A DNA stretch of 64,000 nucleotides from Mycolicibacterium cosmeticum (GTDB taxonomy: Bacteria; Actinomycetota; Actinomycetes; Mycobacteriales; Mycobacteriaceae). How positions within the stretch are numbered: position 1 is the first letter of the stretch; every line of letters begins with the position of its first letter. Of the stretch, positions 10,201-18,311 are shown piece by piece. The notes below the pieces were generated by a model. The model did no database searches. It was not told where the DNA came from and was given only the letters and a program-made list of their open reading frames with translations. The translations under genes and the position numbers were made by a program. The DNA lies in the NCBI RefSeq assembly GCF_000613185.1, contig NZ_CCBB010000003.1, forward strand, positions 1,178,001 through 1,242,000. Direction: 5' to 3'.

Positions 10201-10499
10201 TCGGCGCCACGGTGGTGCGCGGCCGGGTCGACGCGGTCTTCGACGACGGCGACGGCGGGCAGGTGGTGGTCGACTGGAAGACCGGCGACCCGCCGGGCAC
10301 CCCGGAAGCCCAGCGGCACGCCGCGGTGCAGCTGGCGGTGTACCGGCTGGCCTGGGCCGGGATGACCGGCCGGCCGCTGGATTCGGTGCGGGCGGCGTTC
10401 CACTACGTGCGCAGCGGGGTCACCGTCCGGCCCGACGACCTGCCCGGGCCGGAGGAACTGGCGGCGCTGCTGGCGGAGGCGGACTACGAGTTGCGGTAG
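7266..10499 (+). CDS. adnB: AdnB subunit of the AdnAB helicase-nuclease
   Basis: The GTG start at 7266 overlaps the adnA stop (GTGA), giving 1077 residues, close to known AdnB. The motor has Walker A GAGAGKT (40-46), Walker B VVLLDEYQDTG (about 273-283) and DPVQSIYGWRGA. Further helicase motifs include [14 protein letters not shown] and [14 protein letters not shown]. The C-terminal RecB-like nuclease has GRVDAVFDD then VVVDWKTGD (about 1001-1009). Unlike AdnA it has no Fe-S Cys set after the nuclease motif. It powers translocation along the broken DNA end with AdnA. The 3' end overlaps the convergent DoxX gene by 16 nt. Confidence 0.93.
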   Translation: MIATRYSPAELADALGLFTPTDEQAAVIAAPPGPLVVIAGAGAGKTETMAARVVWLVANGYAAPAEVLGLTFTRKAAGQLLRRVRARLARLAGAGLCPQLRSEDPPTISTYHAFAGTLLREHGLLLPVEPDTRLIGETELWQLAFRVVCEHPRVLDTDKTPAAVTGQVLRLAGALSEHLVDTAALTDTHVELERLILNLPPGPNQRDTGPAQWLLKLLDTQAERTRLVPLIDELHRRMRAAKVMDFGAQMSAAARLAVAAPQVGEQLRQRYRVVLLDEYQDTGHAQRIALSALFGGGVDDGLALTAVGDPVQSIYGWRGASATNLPRFATDFPLSDGTPAPTLELRTSWRNPPQALHLANEVSAQARRRSVSVRELLPRPGAEPGDIRCALLNDVVAERHWVADEVARRFLAGPTPPTTAVLVRRNADAAPMAEALTARGVPVEVVGLAGLLSVPEVADVVAMLRLMADPTGGPAAMRVLTGPRWRLGARDIAALWQRAVELDGPAAAATTAQIVAHAAPDADAACLADAICDPGPESRYSTQGYARIVALGRELTALRAHLAHPLPELVAEIRRVLGVDAEARAARPVAAGWGGAEHLDAFADVVADFADRADATPDGLLAYLEVAAVVENGLAPAETTVATDRVQILTVHAAKGLEWQVVAVPHLSARVFPSTAMARTWLTDAGDLPPLLRGDRATDSEHGVPVLDTSDVFDRKALADKIGAHKDRLAQRRVDEERRLLYVALTRCEHTLLVSGHHWGPTESKPRGPSEFLLELRAIVEASAETGEPCGVIDHWAPEPADGDPNPLRDTVVEAVWPAVPTGGRRAALDRGAELVRRADTSTDLAAADAENWAADVDALLAERARAGEPEPVPLPGQLSVSMLVELGKDRAAAMQRLRRRLPVRPDPNALLGTAFHDWVQRFFHAERLFDLDDLPGAVDGDAGRAHAEELAELQAAFAASVWAARTPVDVEVPFDMMVGATVVRGRVDAVFDDGDGGQVVVDWKTGDPPGTPEAQRHAAVQLAVYRLAWAGMTGRPLDSVRAAFHYVRSGVTVRPDDLPGPEELAALLAEADYELR

Positions 10500-10885
10500 A
10501 TCTTGTAGGCCTGGGTGATCATCGGGATCTGCAGGGGCAGGCGCGCGATGGCGCCGATTCGCATCGGCAGCGGCTTGGCGGGGTCTTTGAACCACAGCCG
10601 GACCATGTTGACGTTGGCCGGAAACACGCCGAGGTACAACGCGATCGCGGCCAGCGCGCCCAGCTTGCGGGTCCGCGGTGCCAGCAGCAGCGCACCGGTG
10701 GCGACCTCGGCGACACCGGAGGCGTGGGTGTAGAACCGGGCGCTGCCCGGCAGCTCCGCCGGGACGATGGAGTCGAACGGCTTCGGCGCGACGAAATGCA
10801 GGATGCCCATTCCCACCAGTGAGCCGCCCATGAACCGGGCGCGGGACGGATTGGACTGCTGAACGACGGGCGAAGGGGATGTCAT
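10484..10885 (-). CDS. DoxX-like small membrane protein
   Basis: 133 residues with about four hydrophobic segments (MGGSLVGMGILHFV; GVAEVATGALLLA; LGALAAIALYLGVF; a C-terminal amphipathic end). The pattern and length are typical of DoxX/DUF4267-like proteins of mycobacteria. The start ATG at 10885 is followed by a hydrophilic N-terminus (TSPSPVVQQSNPSRARF). It is transcribed leftward, divergent from the K+ channel gene, 42 nt away. Some DoxX proteins join membrane redox complexes, but nothing in this sequence shows that role. Confidence 0.7.
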   Translation of the reverse strand: MTSPSPVVQQSNPSRARFMGGSLVGMGILHFVAPKPFDSIVPAELPGSARFYTHASGVAEVATGALLLAPRTRKLGALAAIALYLGVFPANVNMVRLWFKDPAKPLPMRIGAIARLPLQIPMITQAYKIYRNS

Positions 10886-10927
10886 GGTTTCATTGTGGCG
10901 TGCTCACCTCCCCCCGATCGGTGAATC

Positions 10928-12013
10928 GTGGCCAAAGGTAGGTTGCGCCGGCGCCTGGAGGCGATCGACCAGAATCTGACGTCGCGCCCCGACGCCGACC
11001 TGGTCGACATCCTGAACATCCCGGAGAAGTTCGTCAGCCCCGGCCGCAAGATCTTCATGCGGGTGCTGTGGGCGCTGAGCGCGCTGGTCGCCGCCGTCTT
11101 CATCGTCTACATCGATCGGCACGGCTACCGCGACGTCGCGTCCACGCCGGAGGAAAGCGATCCGCTGTCACTGCTGGATTGCATCTACTACGCCACCGTG
11201 TCGCTGTCCACCACCGGCTACGGCGACATCACGCCCTACACCGAATCAGCCCGCCTGGTGAACGTCCTGGTGATCACGCCGCTGCGGGTGGCGTTCCTGA
11301 TCGTGCTCATCGGGACCACGGTCGAGACCCTGACCACCCAGTCGCGCCAGGCACTGAAGATCCAGCGATGGAGGAAATCCGTGCGCAACCACACCATCGT
11401 CGTCGGCTACGGGACGAAGGGCAGGACCGCGGTCTCGGCGATGATCGGCGACGACGTGGCGCCGGCCGACATCGTCGTGGTCGACGACGACCCGGCCGCC
11501 CTGGAACGCGCCAAGAGCGCGGGGCTGGTCACCGTTCGGGGCAGTGCCACCGACTCCGAGGTGCTCAGGCTCGCGAGTGCCCAGCACGCGAAGTCGATCA
11601 TCGTCGCGGCCAACCGGGACGACACCGCGGTGCTGGTCACCCTCACCGCCCGCGAACTGGCCCCCAACGCGAACATCATCGCCGCGGTCCGGGAGGCCGA
11701 GAACCAGCACCTGTTGCGTCAGTCCGGCGCCAACACCACCGTCGTCACCTCGGAGACCGCGGGCCGGCTGCTGGGCATCGCCACGCAGACCCCGAGCGTC
11801 GTCGAGATGATGGAGGACCTGCTCACCCCGGACGCCGGATTCGCCATCGCCGAGCGACCGGTCGAGACCAAGGAGGAGGGCGGCTCGCCGCGCCACCTCA
11901 CGGATATCGTGCTGGGGGTGGTGCGCGGCGGGGAGTTGCTGCGCGTCGACGACGAGCGCGTGGACGCGCTCGAACTCAGCGACCGATTGCTGTACATCCG
12001 ATCCAAAGATTGA
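10928..12013 (+). CDS. Potassium channel with RCK (TrkA-N) regulatory domain
   Basis: 361 residues from GTG 10928. Two membrane spans (about 38-58 and 108-130) flank a pore loop carrying the K+ selectivity filter in STTGYGDITP (near residues 95-104). A cytosolic Rossmann RCK domain follows (HTIVVGYGTKGRTAVSAMI, about 155-174; VVDDDPAALERAK), then an RCK-C-like end. This is the classic two-TM gated K+ channel plan, one subunit of a tetramer. The gene lies between doxX and nudC, as in the conserved mycobacterial order downstream of adnAB. A few nt separate it from nudC, suggesting co-transcription. Confidence 0.9.
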   Translation: MAKGRLRRRLEAIDQNLTSRPDADLVDILNIPEKFVSPGRKIFMRVLWALSALVAAVFIVYIDRHGYRDVASTPEESDPLSLLDCIYYATVSLSTTGYGDITPYTESARLVNVLVITPLRVAFLIVLIGTTVETLTTQSRQALKIQRWRKSVRNHTIVVGYGTKGRTAVSAMIGDDVAPADIVVVDDDPAALERAKSAGLVTVRGSATDSEVLRLASAQHAKSIIVAANRDDTAVLVTLTARELAPNANIIAAVREAENQHLLRQSGANTTVVTSETAGRLLGIATQTPSVVEMMEDLLTPDAGFAIAERPVETKEEGGSPRHLTDIVLGVVRGGELLRVDDERVDALELSDRLLYIRSKD

Positions 12014-12026
12014 GCAGAGACACTCG

Positions 12027-12953
12027 ATGAGCGGCTTCACCCTGCGCAACGTCCCACTGCTGTCCCGGATCGGCGCCGACCGCGACGACCAGGTGCGCAC
12101 CGATATCGACGCCGCCATCGCCGGCTGGCCGGACGCGGCGGTGCTGTACGTCGACCGGCGCAACCAGGTGCTGATCTCCGGCGGAAGTGTGGTGCTCAGC
12201 ACGACGACCGCGCTCGGCGCCACCCCGCCCGCGGACGCGGTGTTCCTCGGCACCGTGGCGGGCGGCCGGCACGTCTGGGCGGTCCGTGGTGCCCTGGAGG
12301 CTCCGCAGGGCGACACCGCCGAGGCGGAGGTGCTCGACCTGCGCCGCGCCGGACCGATCTTCGACGACGCCAGCGCCCAACTGGTCGCCACCGCGACCGC
12401 GCTGCTGAACTGGCATGACGCCGCCCGGTTCAGCCCGGTCGACGGCGCACCGACCAAGACCGCCAAGGCCGGCTGGGCCCGGATCAACCCGGTCAACGGC
12501 CACGAGGAATTCCCCCGCATCGACCCGGCGATCATCTGCCTGGTGCACGACGGCCACGACCGCGCGGTGCTGGCCCGCCAGACCCTCTGGCCGGAACGGC
12601 TGTTCTCACTGCTGGCCGGATTCGTGGAGGCGGGGGAATCCTTCGAGTCGTGCGTGCAGCGGGAGATCGCCGAGGAGATCGGGCTGACCGTCCGCGACAT
12701 CCACTACCTGGGCAGTCAGCCCTGGCCGTTCCCGCGCTCGCTGATGGTCGGGTTCCACGCCATCGGTGACCCGGAGCAGCCGTTCGCATTCAACGACGGC
12801 GAGATCGCCGAGGCCGAGTGGTTCACCCGCGCACAGGTGCGCGAGGCGCTGGAGCATGGTGACTGGAACAGCGATTCGTCGTCGCGGCTGCTGTTGCCGG
12901 GATCGATCTCGATCGCCAGGGAGATCATCGAGTCCTGGGCGTTCGCCGGCTGA
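12027..12953 (+). CDS. nudC: NAD(+)/NADH pyrophosphatase NudC
   Basis: 308 residues. A full Nudix box GX5EX7REUXEEXGU is seen from GFVEAGESFESC to REIAEEIGL (about 198-220), followed by SQPWPFPRSLM, the array that marks NADH pyrophosphatases. NudC cleaves NAD(H) to NMN(H) and AMP and in bacteria also removes NAD caps from RNA. In E. coli NudC four Cys bind zinc just before the Nudix fold. The corresponding stretch here (FSPVDGAPTKTAKAGW to PVNGHEEFPRID) has none of them, so this protein lacks that zinc ribbon. It starts at ATG 12027, 13 nt after the channel gene. Confidence 0.9.
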   Translation: MSGFTLRNVPLLSRIGADRDDQVRTDIDAAIAGWPDAAVLYVDRRNQVLISGGSVVLSTTTALGATPPADAVFLGTVAGGRHVWAVRGALEAPQGDTAEAEVLDLRRAGPIFDDASAQLVATATALLNWHDAARFSPVDGAPTKTAKAGWARINPVNGHEEFPRIDPAIICLVHDGHDRAVLARQTLWPERLFSLLAGFVEAGESFESCVQREIAEEIGLTVRDIHYLGSQPWPFPRSLMVGFHAIGDPEQPFAFNDGEIAEAEWFTRAQVREALEHGDWNSDSSSRLLLPGSISIAREIIESWAFAG

Positions 12954-12965
12954 CTCGGGGGCGGC

Positions 12966-13208
12966 TCAGCCCAGTTTCGCCTTGACCTGCTTGATGCTCG
13001 GGTTGGTCAGCGTCGAGCCGTCGGCGAACTTCACCGTCGGCACCACGTGGTTGCCGCCGTTGACCGAGCCGACGAATTCCGCCGCGGCCGGGTCGCCCTC
13101 GATGTCGACCTCGTCCCACGAGATGCCCTCGGCCTTCAGGGCCATCTTCAGTCGCGAGCAATAGCCGCACCACGACGTGGTGTACATGGTCAGCGCAGCG
13201 GTAGTCAT
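12966..13208 (-). CDS. mrx1: Mycoredoxin 1
   Basis: 80 residues, a glutaredoxin-fold protein with the redox motif WCGYC (C14, C17), cis-Pro loop VPTVKFADG and a C-terminal helix. Mycoredoxin reduces mycothiol-mixed disulfides (S-mycothiolated proteins) in actinobacteria, the counterpart of glutaredoxin. It sits next to uvrD2 and whiB7, matching its usual mycobacterial neighbourhood. It is transcribed leftward, convergent with nudC (13 nt apart) and divergent from the NmrA-like gene. Confidence 0.92.
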   Translation of the reverse strand: MTTAALTMYTTSWCGYCSRLKMALKAEGISWDEVDIEGDPAAAEFVGSVNGGNHVVPTVKFADGSTLTNPSIKQVKAKLG

Positions 13209-13294
13209 AGCGGCAACAACCTAACCGACGGCGCCGGTAATTCCCAACAGCCCGGGAGCGCCATGCCCATAATCGGTCGAAAGGAGTCACAACC

Positions 13295-14038
13295 ATGCGG
13301 ATCGCGGTCGCCGGTGCCACCGGCAATATCGGGAGACTGACCGTCGAGGCACTCGAACGGTCCGGGCATCAGGTGGTGCCGATCAGCCGGTCCCTCGGCG
13401 TGGACCTGTCCACCGGGGCCGGCTTGGACGCCGCGCTGGCCGGGGTGCAGGCCGTCGTCGACGTCACCAACGCCCCGGTGGGTGACCGGGCGGCCACCGA
13501 GGACTACCTCGGCACCGCCACCGCCAACCTGCTGGCCGCCGAGCAGCGCGCCGGCGTCGGGCACCACGTGCTGCTGTCGATCGTCGGCATCCACGACATC
13601 GAGGGCAACCCGCACTACGCGGGCAAGCGCCGGCAGGAGGGGCTGGTCGAGGCGGGACCGGTGCCGTGGACGATCGTGCCGGCCACCCAGTTCCACGATT
13701 TCGCCGAGATGGTCGTCGGCTGGACCGAACACGACGGTGTCGCCGAGATCGCCCCGCTGCTGGTGCAGCCGATCGCGCCGGCCGATATCGCCGCGATTCT
13801 GGCCGAGATCGTGACCGGCGACCCGCAGGGCCCGTACGTCGACGTCGCCGGACCGGACACCCAGGACCTGGTGGACATGGCGCGCCGCACGCTGGCCGCC
13901 CGGGGCCGGACCGTGCGGCTGGTGCCGACGTGGTCGTCGATGTTGGGCCTCCAGATGGCCGGCAACGCGCTGCTGCCCGGCGACGGTGCCCGACTGGCGC
14001 CCACCACGTTCGAGGACTGGCTGGCGCAGATCCGATAA
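13295..14038 (+). CDS. NmrA-like NAD(P)-binding SDR-family protein
   Basis: 247 residues. The N-terminal dinucleotide loop VAGATGNIGRLTVEALE (about 4-20) is of the atypical SDR (NmrA/SDR_a5) type with GATGxxG. No YxxxK catalytic pair is evident in the expected place; LSIVGIHDIEGNPHYAGKRRQE has a Tyr and Lys in a Y-x3-K-like spacing (YAGKR), so activity is possible. The ATG at 13295 has a strong site, GAAAGGAGTCACAACC. The substrate is unknown; relatives sense or reduce with NADPH. It lies only 24 nt upstream of uvrD2 but is otherwise unrelated. Confidence 0.8.
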   Translation: MRIAVAGATGNIGRLTVEALERSGHQVVPISRSLGVDLSTGAGLDAALAGVQAVVDVTNAPVGDRAATEDYLGTATANLLAAEQRAGVGHHVLLSIVGIHDIEGNPHYAGKRRQEGLVEAGPVPWTIVPATQFHDFAEMVVGWTEHDGVAEIAPLLVQPIAPADIAAILAEIVTGDPQGPYVDVAGPDTQDLVDMARRTLAARGRTVRLVPTWSSMLGLQMAGNALLPGDGARLAPTTFEDWLAQIR

Positions 14039-14062
14039 CTGCCGTTGTCGGGGTGTGCTGCC

Positions 14063-16168
14063 ATGATGGACGCCATGCCGTCCGTCGACAGCCTGCTCGT
14101 CGACCTCGACGACGAACAGCGCGAGGCCGTGCTGGCGCCCCGTGGCCCGGTGTGTGTGCTGGCCGGTGCCGGCACCGGCAAGACCCGCACCATCACCCGC
14201 CGCATCGCGCACCTGGTGGCGGCCGGCCACGTCGCGCCGGGCCAGGTGCTGGCCGTGACGTTCACCGCGCGGGCGGCCGGCGAGATGCGCGGCCGGCTGC
14301 GCACCCTCGGCGAGCAGTCCGGGGTGGCCACCTCGGCGGTGCAAGCGGTCACCTTTCACGCCGCCGCACGCCGGCAGCTGCAGTACTTCTGGCCCCGCGT
14401 CGTCGGCAACACCGACTGGCAACTGCTGGACAGCAAGTTCGCCGTGGTGGCCCAGGCCGCCAATCGCGCTGCGCTGCAAGCCAGTACCGACGATGTGCGG
14501 GATCTGGCCGGCGAGATCGAGTGGGCCAAGGCGTCGCTGATCACCCCGGAGGGGTACGCGGCCGCGGTGGCCAAGGCGGCCCGTGACATCCCGATGGACG
14601 CCGCCACCGTGGCCAAGGTGTACGACAACTACGAACGCCTCAAGACCCACCGCGACGGCACCGCGCTGCTGGACTTCGACGATCTGCTGCTGCACACCGC
14701 GGCGGCGATCGAGAACGACGCCGCGGTGGCGAGCGAATTCCGGGACCGGTACCGGTGTTTCGTCGTCGACGAGTACCAGGACGTCACCCCGCTGCAGCAG
14801 CGGGTGCTCGACGCCTGGCTCGGCGAGCGCGACGACCTGACGGTGGTCGGCGACGCCAACCAGACCATCTACTCGTTCACCGGGGCGACCCCGCGGTTCC
14901 TGCTGGACTTCTCGCGGCGGTTCCCGGAGGCCACGGTGGTGCGGCTGGAGCGGGACTACCGGTCCACCCCGCAGGTGGTGTCGCTGGCCAACCGGGTGAT
15001 CGCGGCGGCCCGGGGCCGGATGGCCGGCAGCAAGCTGCATCTGGTCGGCCAGCGCGATCCCGGGCCGAAGCCGTCGTTCAGTGAGCACTCCGACGAGGCG
15101 GCCGAGGCCGCCGCGGTGGCCAAACGGGTCGGCAGGTTGATCGAATCCGGAACGCCCGCATCGGAGATCGCGGTGCTGTACCGGATCAACGCACAGTCCG
15201 AGGTGTACGAGGAGGCGCTCACCGAGGCCGGTATCGCGTTCCAGGTGCGGGGCGGGGAAGGATTCTTCAGCCGCCAGGAGGTGCGCCAGGCGCTGCTCGC
15301 CATGCAGCGCGCCGCCGGCGCCGAGCACGAGGGCGACCTACCGCAGGTGGTGCGCGCGCTGTTGGAGCCGCTCGGGCTGACCGCGCAACCGCCGGCCGGT
15401 ACCAAGGCCAGGGAGCGGTGGGAGGCGCTGGCCGCGCTGGCCGAGCTGGTGGACGACGAAGTGGCCCAACGGCCTTCGCTGGATCTGCGAGCCCTGCTGG
15501 CCGAGTTACGGCAACGTGCCGAGTCCCGGCATCCACCGGTGGTGCAGGGCGTCACGCTGGCGTCGCTGCACGCTGCCAAGGGCCTGGAATGGGACGCGGT
15601 CTTCCTGGTCGGCCTGACCGACGGCACCCTGCCCATCTCGCACGCGCTGGCGCACGGTGCCGACAGCGAGGCCGTGGAAGAGGAACGTCGCCTGCTGTAT
15701 GTCGGAATCACCAGGGCCAGAGTGCATCTGAACCTCAGTTGGGCGCTGGCCCGGGCCGCGGGCGGCAGGCAGGGACGCCGGCCGTCCCGCTTCCTCAACG
15801 GGGTGGCGCCGCAGACCCCGGCCGACGCCCCCGTGGGCCGGTCGCGCAGGCCCCGCGGTCCGGCGCCGCGCTGCCGGGTATGCAACAAGGTGCTCGACAC
15901 CGCGGCGGCGATCACGCTGCGACGCTGTGAGAGTTGCCCGTCCGATCTGGACGAGACGTTGCTGGCCGAGCTCAAGGAATGGCGGCTGCGCACCTCCAAG
16001 GAGCTGAACGTGCCGGCCTATGTGGTGTTCACCGACAACACCCTGATCGCCATCGCCGAGACCATGCCGACCGACGAGGCGGCGTTGGTGTCCATCCCGG
16101 GCATCGGCGCGCGCAAGCTGGAGCAGTACGGGCCCGATGTGCTGGAGCTGGTCAAGAATCGGTCATGA
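14063..16168 (+). CDS. uvrD2: ATP-dependent DNA helicase UvrD2
   Basis: About 701 residues from ATG 14063 (ATG 14075 is also possible; the N-terminus aligns best near [13 protein letters not shown]). It is an SF1 helicase with Walker [10 protein letters not shown], motif Ia FTARAAGEM, Walker [26 protein letters not shown], and motifs [15 protein letters not shown] and [15 protein letters not shown]. The C-terminus has a tetracysteine (CRVCNK, then CESC after about 14 residues) and an HRDC domain ([16 protein letters not shown] to [11 protein letters not shown]), the layout that defines mycobacterial UvrD2. It unwinds 3'-tailed DNA and in M. tuberculosis is reported essential. Confidence 0.93.
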   Translation: MMDAMPSVDSLLVDLDDEQREAVLAPRGPVCVLAGAGTGKTRTITRRIAHLVAAGHVAPGQVLAVTFTARAAGEMRGRLRTLGEQSGVATSAVQAVTFHAAARRQLQYFWPRVVGNTDWQLLDSKFAVVAQAANRAALQASTDDVRDLAGEIEWAKASLITPEGYAAAVAKAARDIPMDAATVAKVYDNYERLKTHRDGTALLDFDDLLLHTAAAIENDAAVASEFRDRYRCFVVDEYQDVTPLQQRVLDAWLGERDDLTVVGDANQTIYSFTGATPRFLLDFSRRFPEATVVRLERDYRSTPQVVSLANRVIAAARGRMAGSKLHLVGQRDPGPKPSFSEHSDEAAEAAAVAKRVGRLIESGTPASEIAVLYRINAQSEVYEEALTEAGIAFQVRGGEGFFSRQEVRQALLAMQRAAGAEHEGDLPQVVRALLEPLGLTAQPPAGTKARERWEALAALAELVDDEVAQRPSLDLRALLAELRQRAESRHPPVVQGVTLASLHAAKGLEWDAVFLVGLTDGTLPISHALAHGADSEAVEEERRLLYVGITRARVHLNLSWALARAAGGRQGRRPSRFLNGVAPQTPADAPVGRSRRPRGPAPRCRVCNKVLDTAAAITLRRCESCPSDLDETLLAELKEWRLRTSKELNVPAYVVFTDNTLIAIAETMPTDEAALVSIPGIGARKLEQYGPDVLELVKNRS

Positions 16169-16200
16169 CACCCACAGATCCTGCCAAAACCGCAGGTCAG

Positions 16201-16238
16201 AAAATCGCTTGTGGGTTTGTGCTGTTAGGCTCTAGTCT
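16201..16238 (+). promoter_or_regulatory. Probable WhiB7-activated SigA promoter of whiB7
   Basis: AAAAT (16201-16205), a CGC gap, a -35 of TTGTGG (16209-16214), an 18-nt spacer and a -10 of TAGTCT (16233-16238, fits TANNNT). WhiB7-dependent promoters carry an AT-rich tract a few bases upstream of the -35 that the WhiB7 AT-hook contacts, so this arrangement predicts autoregulation. It drives the leader peptide and then whiB7. Element positions are read directly; the function is inferred from the known family. Confidence 0.6.
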
Positions 16239-16286
16239 CAAGATCACCAATTCTGTGCGGCTCGGCGAAAGGAGGGGAGCGACATC

Positions 16287-16481
16287 ATGATCAGCATTCA
16301 CGCAATGTCCGGCGTACGCGTCGATGGCATGTCCGCGTTCACCCGGGTGCCCGTGCACCCCGCTGCGCCCGCCGTCGCCTCCGTCCATCGAGCTGGTTGG
16401 GCGCCCGCTGCCGTCAACCCGCAGCTCAAGCGCCGCACCGCCGCCGCGACATCCAGGTCCGTGAAACGGGGCACCACCTAG
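16287..16481 (+). CDS. whiB7 leader peptide (uORF)
   Basis: A 64-codon frame from ATG 16287 with an excellent ribosome site (GAAAGGAGGGGAG). It ends 22 nt before a strong intrinsic terminator and about 150 nt upstream of whiB7. The peptide is small and basic (KRRTAAATSRSVKRGTT at the end) with no domain. In mycobacteria whiB7 is controlled by ribosome-dependent attenuation: slow or stalled translation of a leader frame lets polymerase read through the terminator, so ribosome-targeting antibiotics induce the gene. Position and strength of the site fit that role; the peptide sequence probably matters less than its translation. Confidence 0.65.
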   Translation: MISIHAMSGVRVDGMSAFTRVPVHPAAPAVASVHRAGWAPAAVNPQLKRRTAAATSRSVKRGTT

Positions 16482-16500
16482 GTAGCCCCCACAACGCCGA

Positions 16501-16546
16501 AACGGCCACGGACCCGAAGTCAAAACGGATCCGTGGCCATTGTTTT
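16501..16546 (+). terminator. Intrinsic terminator/attenuator in the whiB7 leader
   Basis: GGCCACGGA (16504-16512) pairs perfectly with TCCGTGGCC (16530-16538) and is followed by ATTGTTTT (16539-16546), a U-rich tail that is unusual in this GC-rich genome. It lies between the leader frame and whiB7, so it should stop transcription unless leader translation is disturbed. Confidence 0.75.
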
Positions 16547-16635
16547 CGGGAAATCCGATCTGGAACCCCGAACACCTGGTCACCGGTCCGAATCAAGACC
16601 GACACCGACACAACGACCAGGAAGTAGGGAAAGAC

Positions 16636-16914
16636 ATGTCGGACCTGACATGCCAAGAACTCGAACTGCCCGCGGTGCCGTGCCATGGGGGGAATCCCGA
16701 CCTGTGGTTCGCCGAGAGCCCGGTCGAACTGGAGCAGGCCAAGGCGCTGTGCGCCGACTGCCCCATTCGCAGCCTGTGCCTGTCCGAGGCATTGGAGCGC
16801 CAGGAGCCGTGGGGCGTCTGGGGCGGCGAGATCATCGAGCGCGGCGCCATCGTGGCGCGCAAGCGGCCGCGGGGCCGTCCGCGCAAGGACGCCAGGGAAG
16901 GCCAGGCGGCCTAG
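16636..16914 (+). CDS. whiB7: WhiB7 multidrug-resistance transcriptional activator
   Basis: 92 residues from ATG 16636 (site GTAGGGAAAGAC). The four Fe-S Cys are C16, C39, C42 and C48 (C-x2-C-x5-C). The WhiB turn WGVWGGE follows, and the C-terminus carries an AT-hook (KRPRGRPRK), which among WhiB proteins marks WhiB7. WhiB7 binds SigA and turns on intrinsic resistance genes (macrolide methylases, Eis, Tap-like pumps) upon ribosome stress. It is regulated by its own promoter and the leader attenuator described above. The stop codon sits inside the first of two tandem UUCG hairpins. Confidence 0.93.
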   Translation: MSDLTCQELELPAVPCHGGNPDLWFAESPVELEQAKALCADCPIRSLCLSEALERQEPWGVWGGEIIERGAIVARKRPRGRPRKDAREGQAA

Positions 16915-16956
16915 CTTCGGCTAGGCCGTCGGGCCCGGCCTAGCTTCGGCTAGGTC
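16908..16956. terminator. Tandem UUCG-loop hairpins between whiB7 and the UbiB-like gene
   Basis: Two copies of the same stem-loop 29 nt apart: GGCCTAGC-TTCG-GCTAGGCC (16908-16927, perfect 8 bp) and GGCCTAGC-TTCG-GCTAGGTC (16937-16956, one G-U pair). They lie between convergent genes and start inside the last codons of whiB7. TTCG tetraloops give very stable RNA hairpins, and the pair probably ends transcription from both sides. There is no U-tract, as is common for mycobacterial terminators. Confidence 0.65.
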
Positions 16957-16957
16957 G

Positions 16958-18295
16958 TCAGGCCGCCGCGTCGTCGGCGAAACCCGGAACCAGTTCTGTG
17001 GCAATCGCTTTCACCGGAACATGAGCGTCGAGCTGACAGCAGATGGCGATCGTCGACGCGATCACCCGCAGCGGGATGGCCAGCTGCGCCGGTAGGTCGA
17101 GCTGGCGGGCCATCTTGATCTGGGCCACCGAGTTGTCCATCTGACCGGCGGCCATCTTCTGCAGCCAGCGACGGTTGTAGTGGAAGACGTCGACCTCGAT
17201 GGGCTGGACGTACTGGCGCAGCATGTCGTCGACCTCCTGGGCCGAGACCTGTTGGCCCTTCTGGATGAAACCGGCCGCTTCCATGGCCGGCAGCGCCTCG
17301 TCGTAGTTCTTGTCCCGCGCCAGCCGGATCGTGGTGCCCAGCGCCACCGGGAAACCACCCGGCAGCGGTGCCACCGCGCCGAAGTCGATGACGCCCATCC
17401 GGCCGTCGGGCAGCAGCATGAAATTTCCGGGATGCGCGTCGCCGTGCATCATCTCCAGCCGCTTGGGCGCACCGAAGGTCAGTTCGGTCAGCCGGGTGCC
17501 CATCAGGTCGCGCTGCTCGGGTGTGCCCTCGCGGATGATCACCGACATCGGGATGCCGTCCATCCATTCGGCGATCACCACCTTCGGCGCGCTGGCCACG
17601 ATGTGCGGCACCGCGAAATGCGGGTCGTTCTCGTAGGCCTTGGCGAAGGCGCGCTGGTTGTCGGCCTCGAGCCGGTAATCCAGTTCCATCTCGGTGCGCT
17701 GGATCAGCTCGTCCACCACGCCCTGCACGTCGGCGCCGGGGGCCAACTGCTTGAACACGCCGACCAGCCGCTGGATGGTCTTGAGGTCGGCGCGCAGGGC
17801 CTCGTCGGCGCCCGGGTACTGGATCTTGACCGCAACCTCGCGGCCGTCGGACCAGATCGCCTTGTGCACCTGCCCGATGCTGGCCGAGGCCACCGGGGTG
17901 TCGTCGAACGAGGCGAACCGGTCCCGCCACTTGGTGCCCAGCTGCGCGTCCAGGACGCGGTGCACCTTGGCCGCCGGCAACGGGGGCGCCTCGCGCTGCA
18001 GCTTGGTCAGCGCCTCGCGGTAGGGCTTGCCGTACTGCTCGGGGATGGCGGCTTCCATCACCGACAGCGCCTGGCCGACCTTCATCGCGCCGCCCTTGAG
18101 CTCACCGAGCACGGTGAACAACTGCTGGGCCGCCTTGTCCATCAGCTCGGCGGTGACCTCGTCCTTGGACTTGCCGGTCAGGCGCTTACCGATCCCGAGC
18201 GCCGCCCGGCCGGCGAATCCGACCGGCAGGGTCGCGAGCTTGGCGTTGCGCGCGACGCTTCCACGCTTGATATCAGCCACGTGTCCATCATCCAC
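16958..18295 (-). CDS. ABC1/AarF/UbiB-family atypical kinase-like protein
   Basis: 445 residues. It has the family's N-terminal KxGQ motif (MKVGQALS, about residue 72) and the kinase-like core: VAVKIQYPGADEAL (ATP-binding Lys), then MMHGDAHPGNFMLLPDGRMGVIDFGAVA with the catalytic-loop HGDAHPGN and the DFG-like metal-binding DFG. The family supports isoprenoid-lipid metabolism elsewhere. The mycobacterial member beside whiB7 (Rv3197 type) has been connected with drug tolerance, and the gene order is the same here. It starts at ATG 18295; a later in-frame GTG (VADIKRG) is an alternative. The stop abuts the tandem hairpins. Confidence 0.88.
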   Translation of the reverse strand: MDDGHVADIKRGSVARNAKLATLPVGFAGRAALGIGKRLTGKSKDEVTAELMDKAAQQLFTVLGELKGGAMKVGQALSVMEAAIPEQYGKPYREALTKLQREAPPLPAAKVHRVLDAQLGTKWRDRFASFDDTPVASASIGQVHKAIWSDGREVAVKIQYPGADEALRADLKTIQRLVGVFKQLAPGADVQGVVDELIQRTEMELDYRLEADNQRAFAKAYENDPHFAVPHIVASAPKVVIAEWMDGIPMSVIIREGTPEQRDLMGTRLTELTFGAPKRLEMMHGDAHPGNFMLLPDGRMGVIDFGAVAPLPGGFPVALGTTIRLARDKNYDEALPAMEAAGFIQKGQQVSAQEVDDMLRQYVQPIEVDVFHYNRRWLQKMAAGQMDNSVAQIKMARQLDLPAQLAIPLRVIASTIAICCQLDAHVPVKAIATELVPGFADDAAA

Positions 18296-18311
18296 GACGT
18301 TGCTGAGTAGG

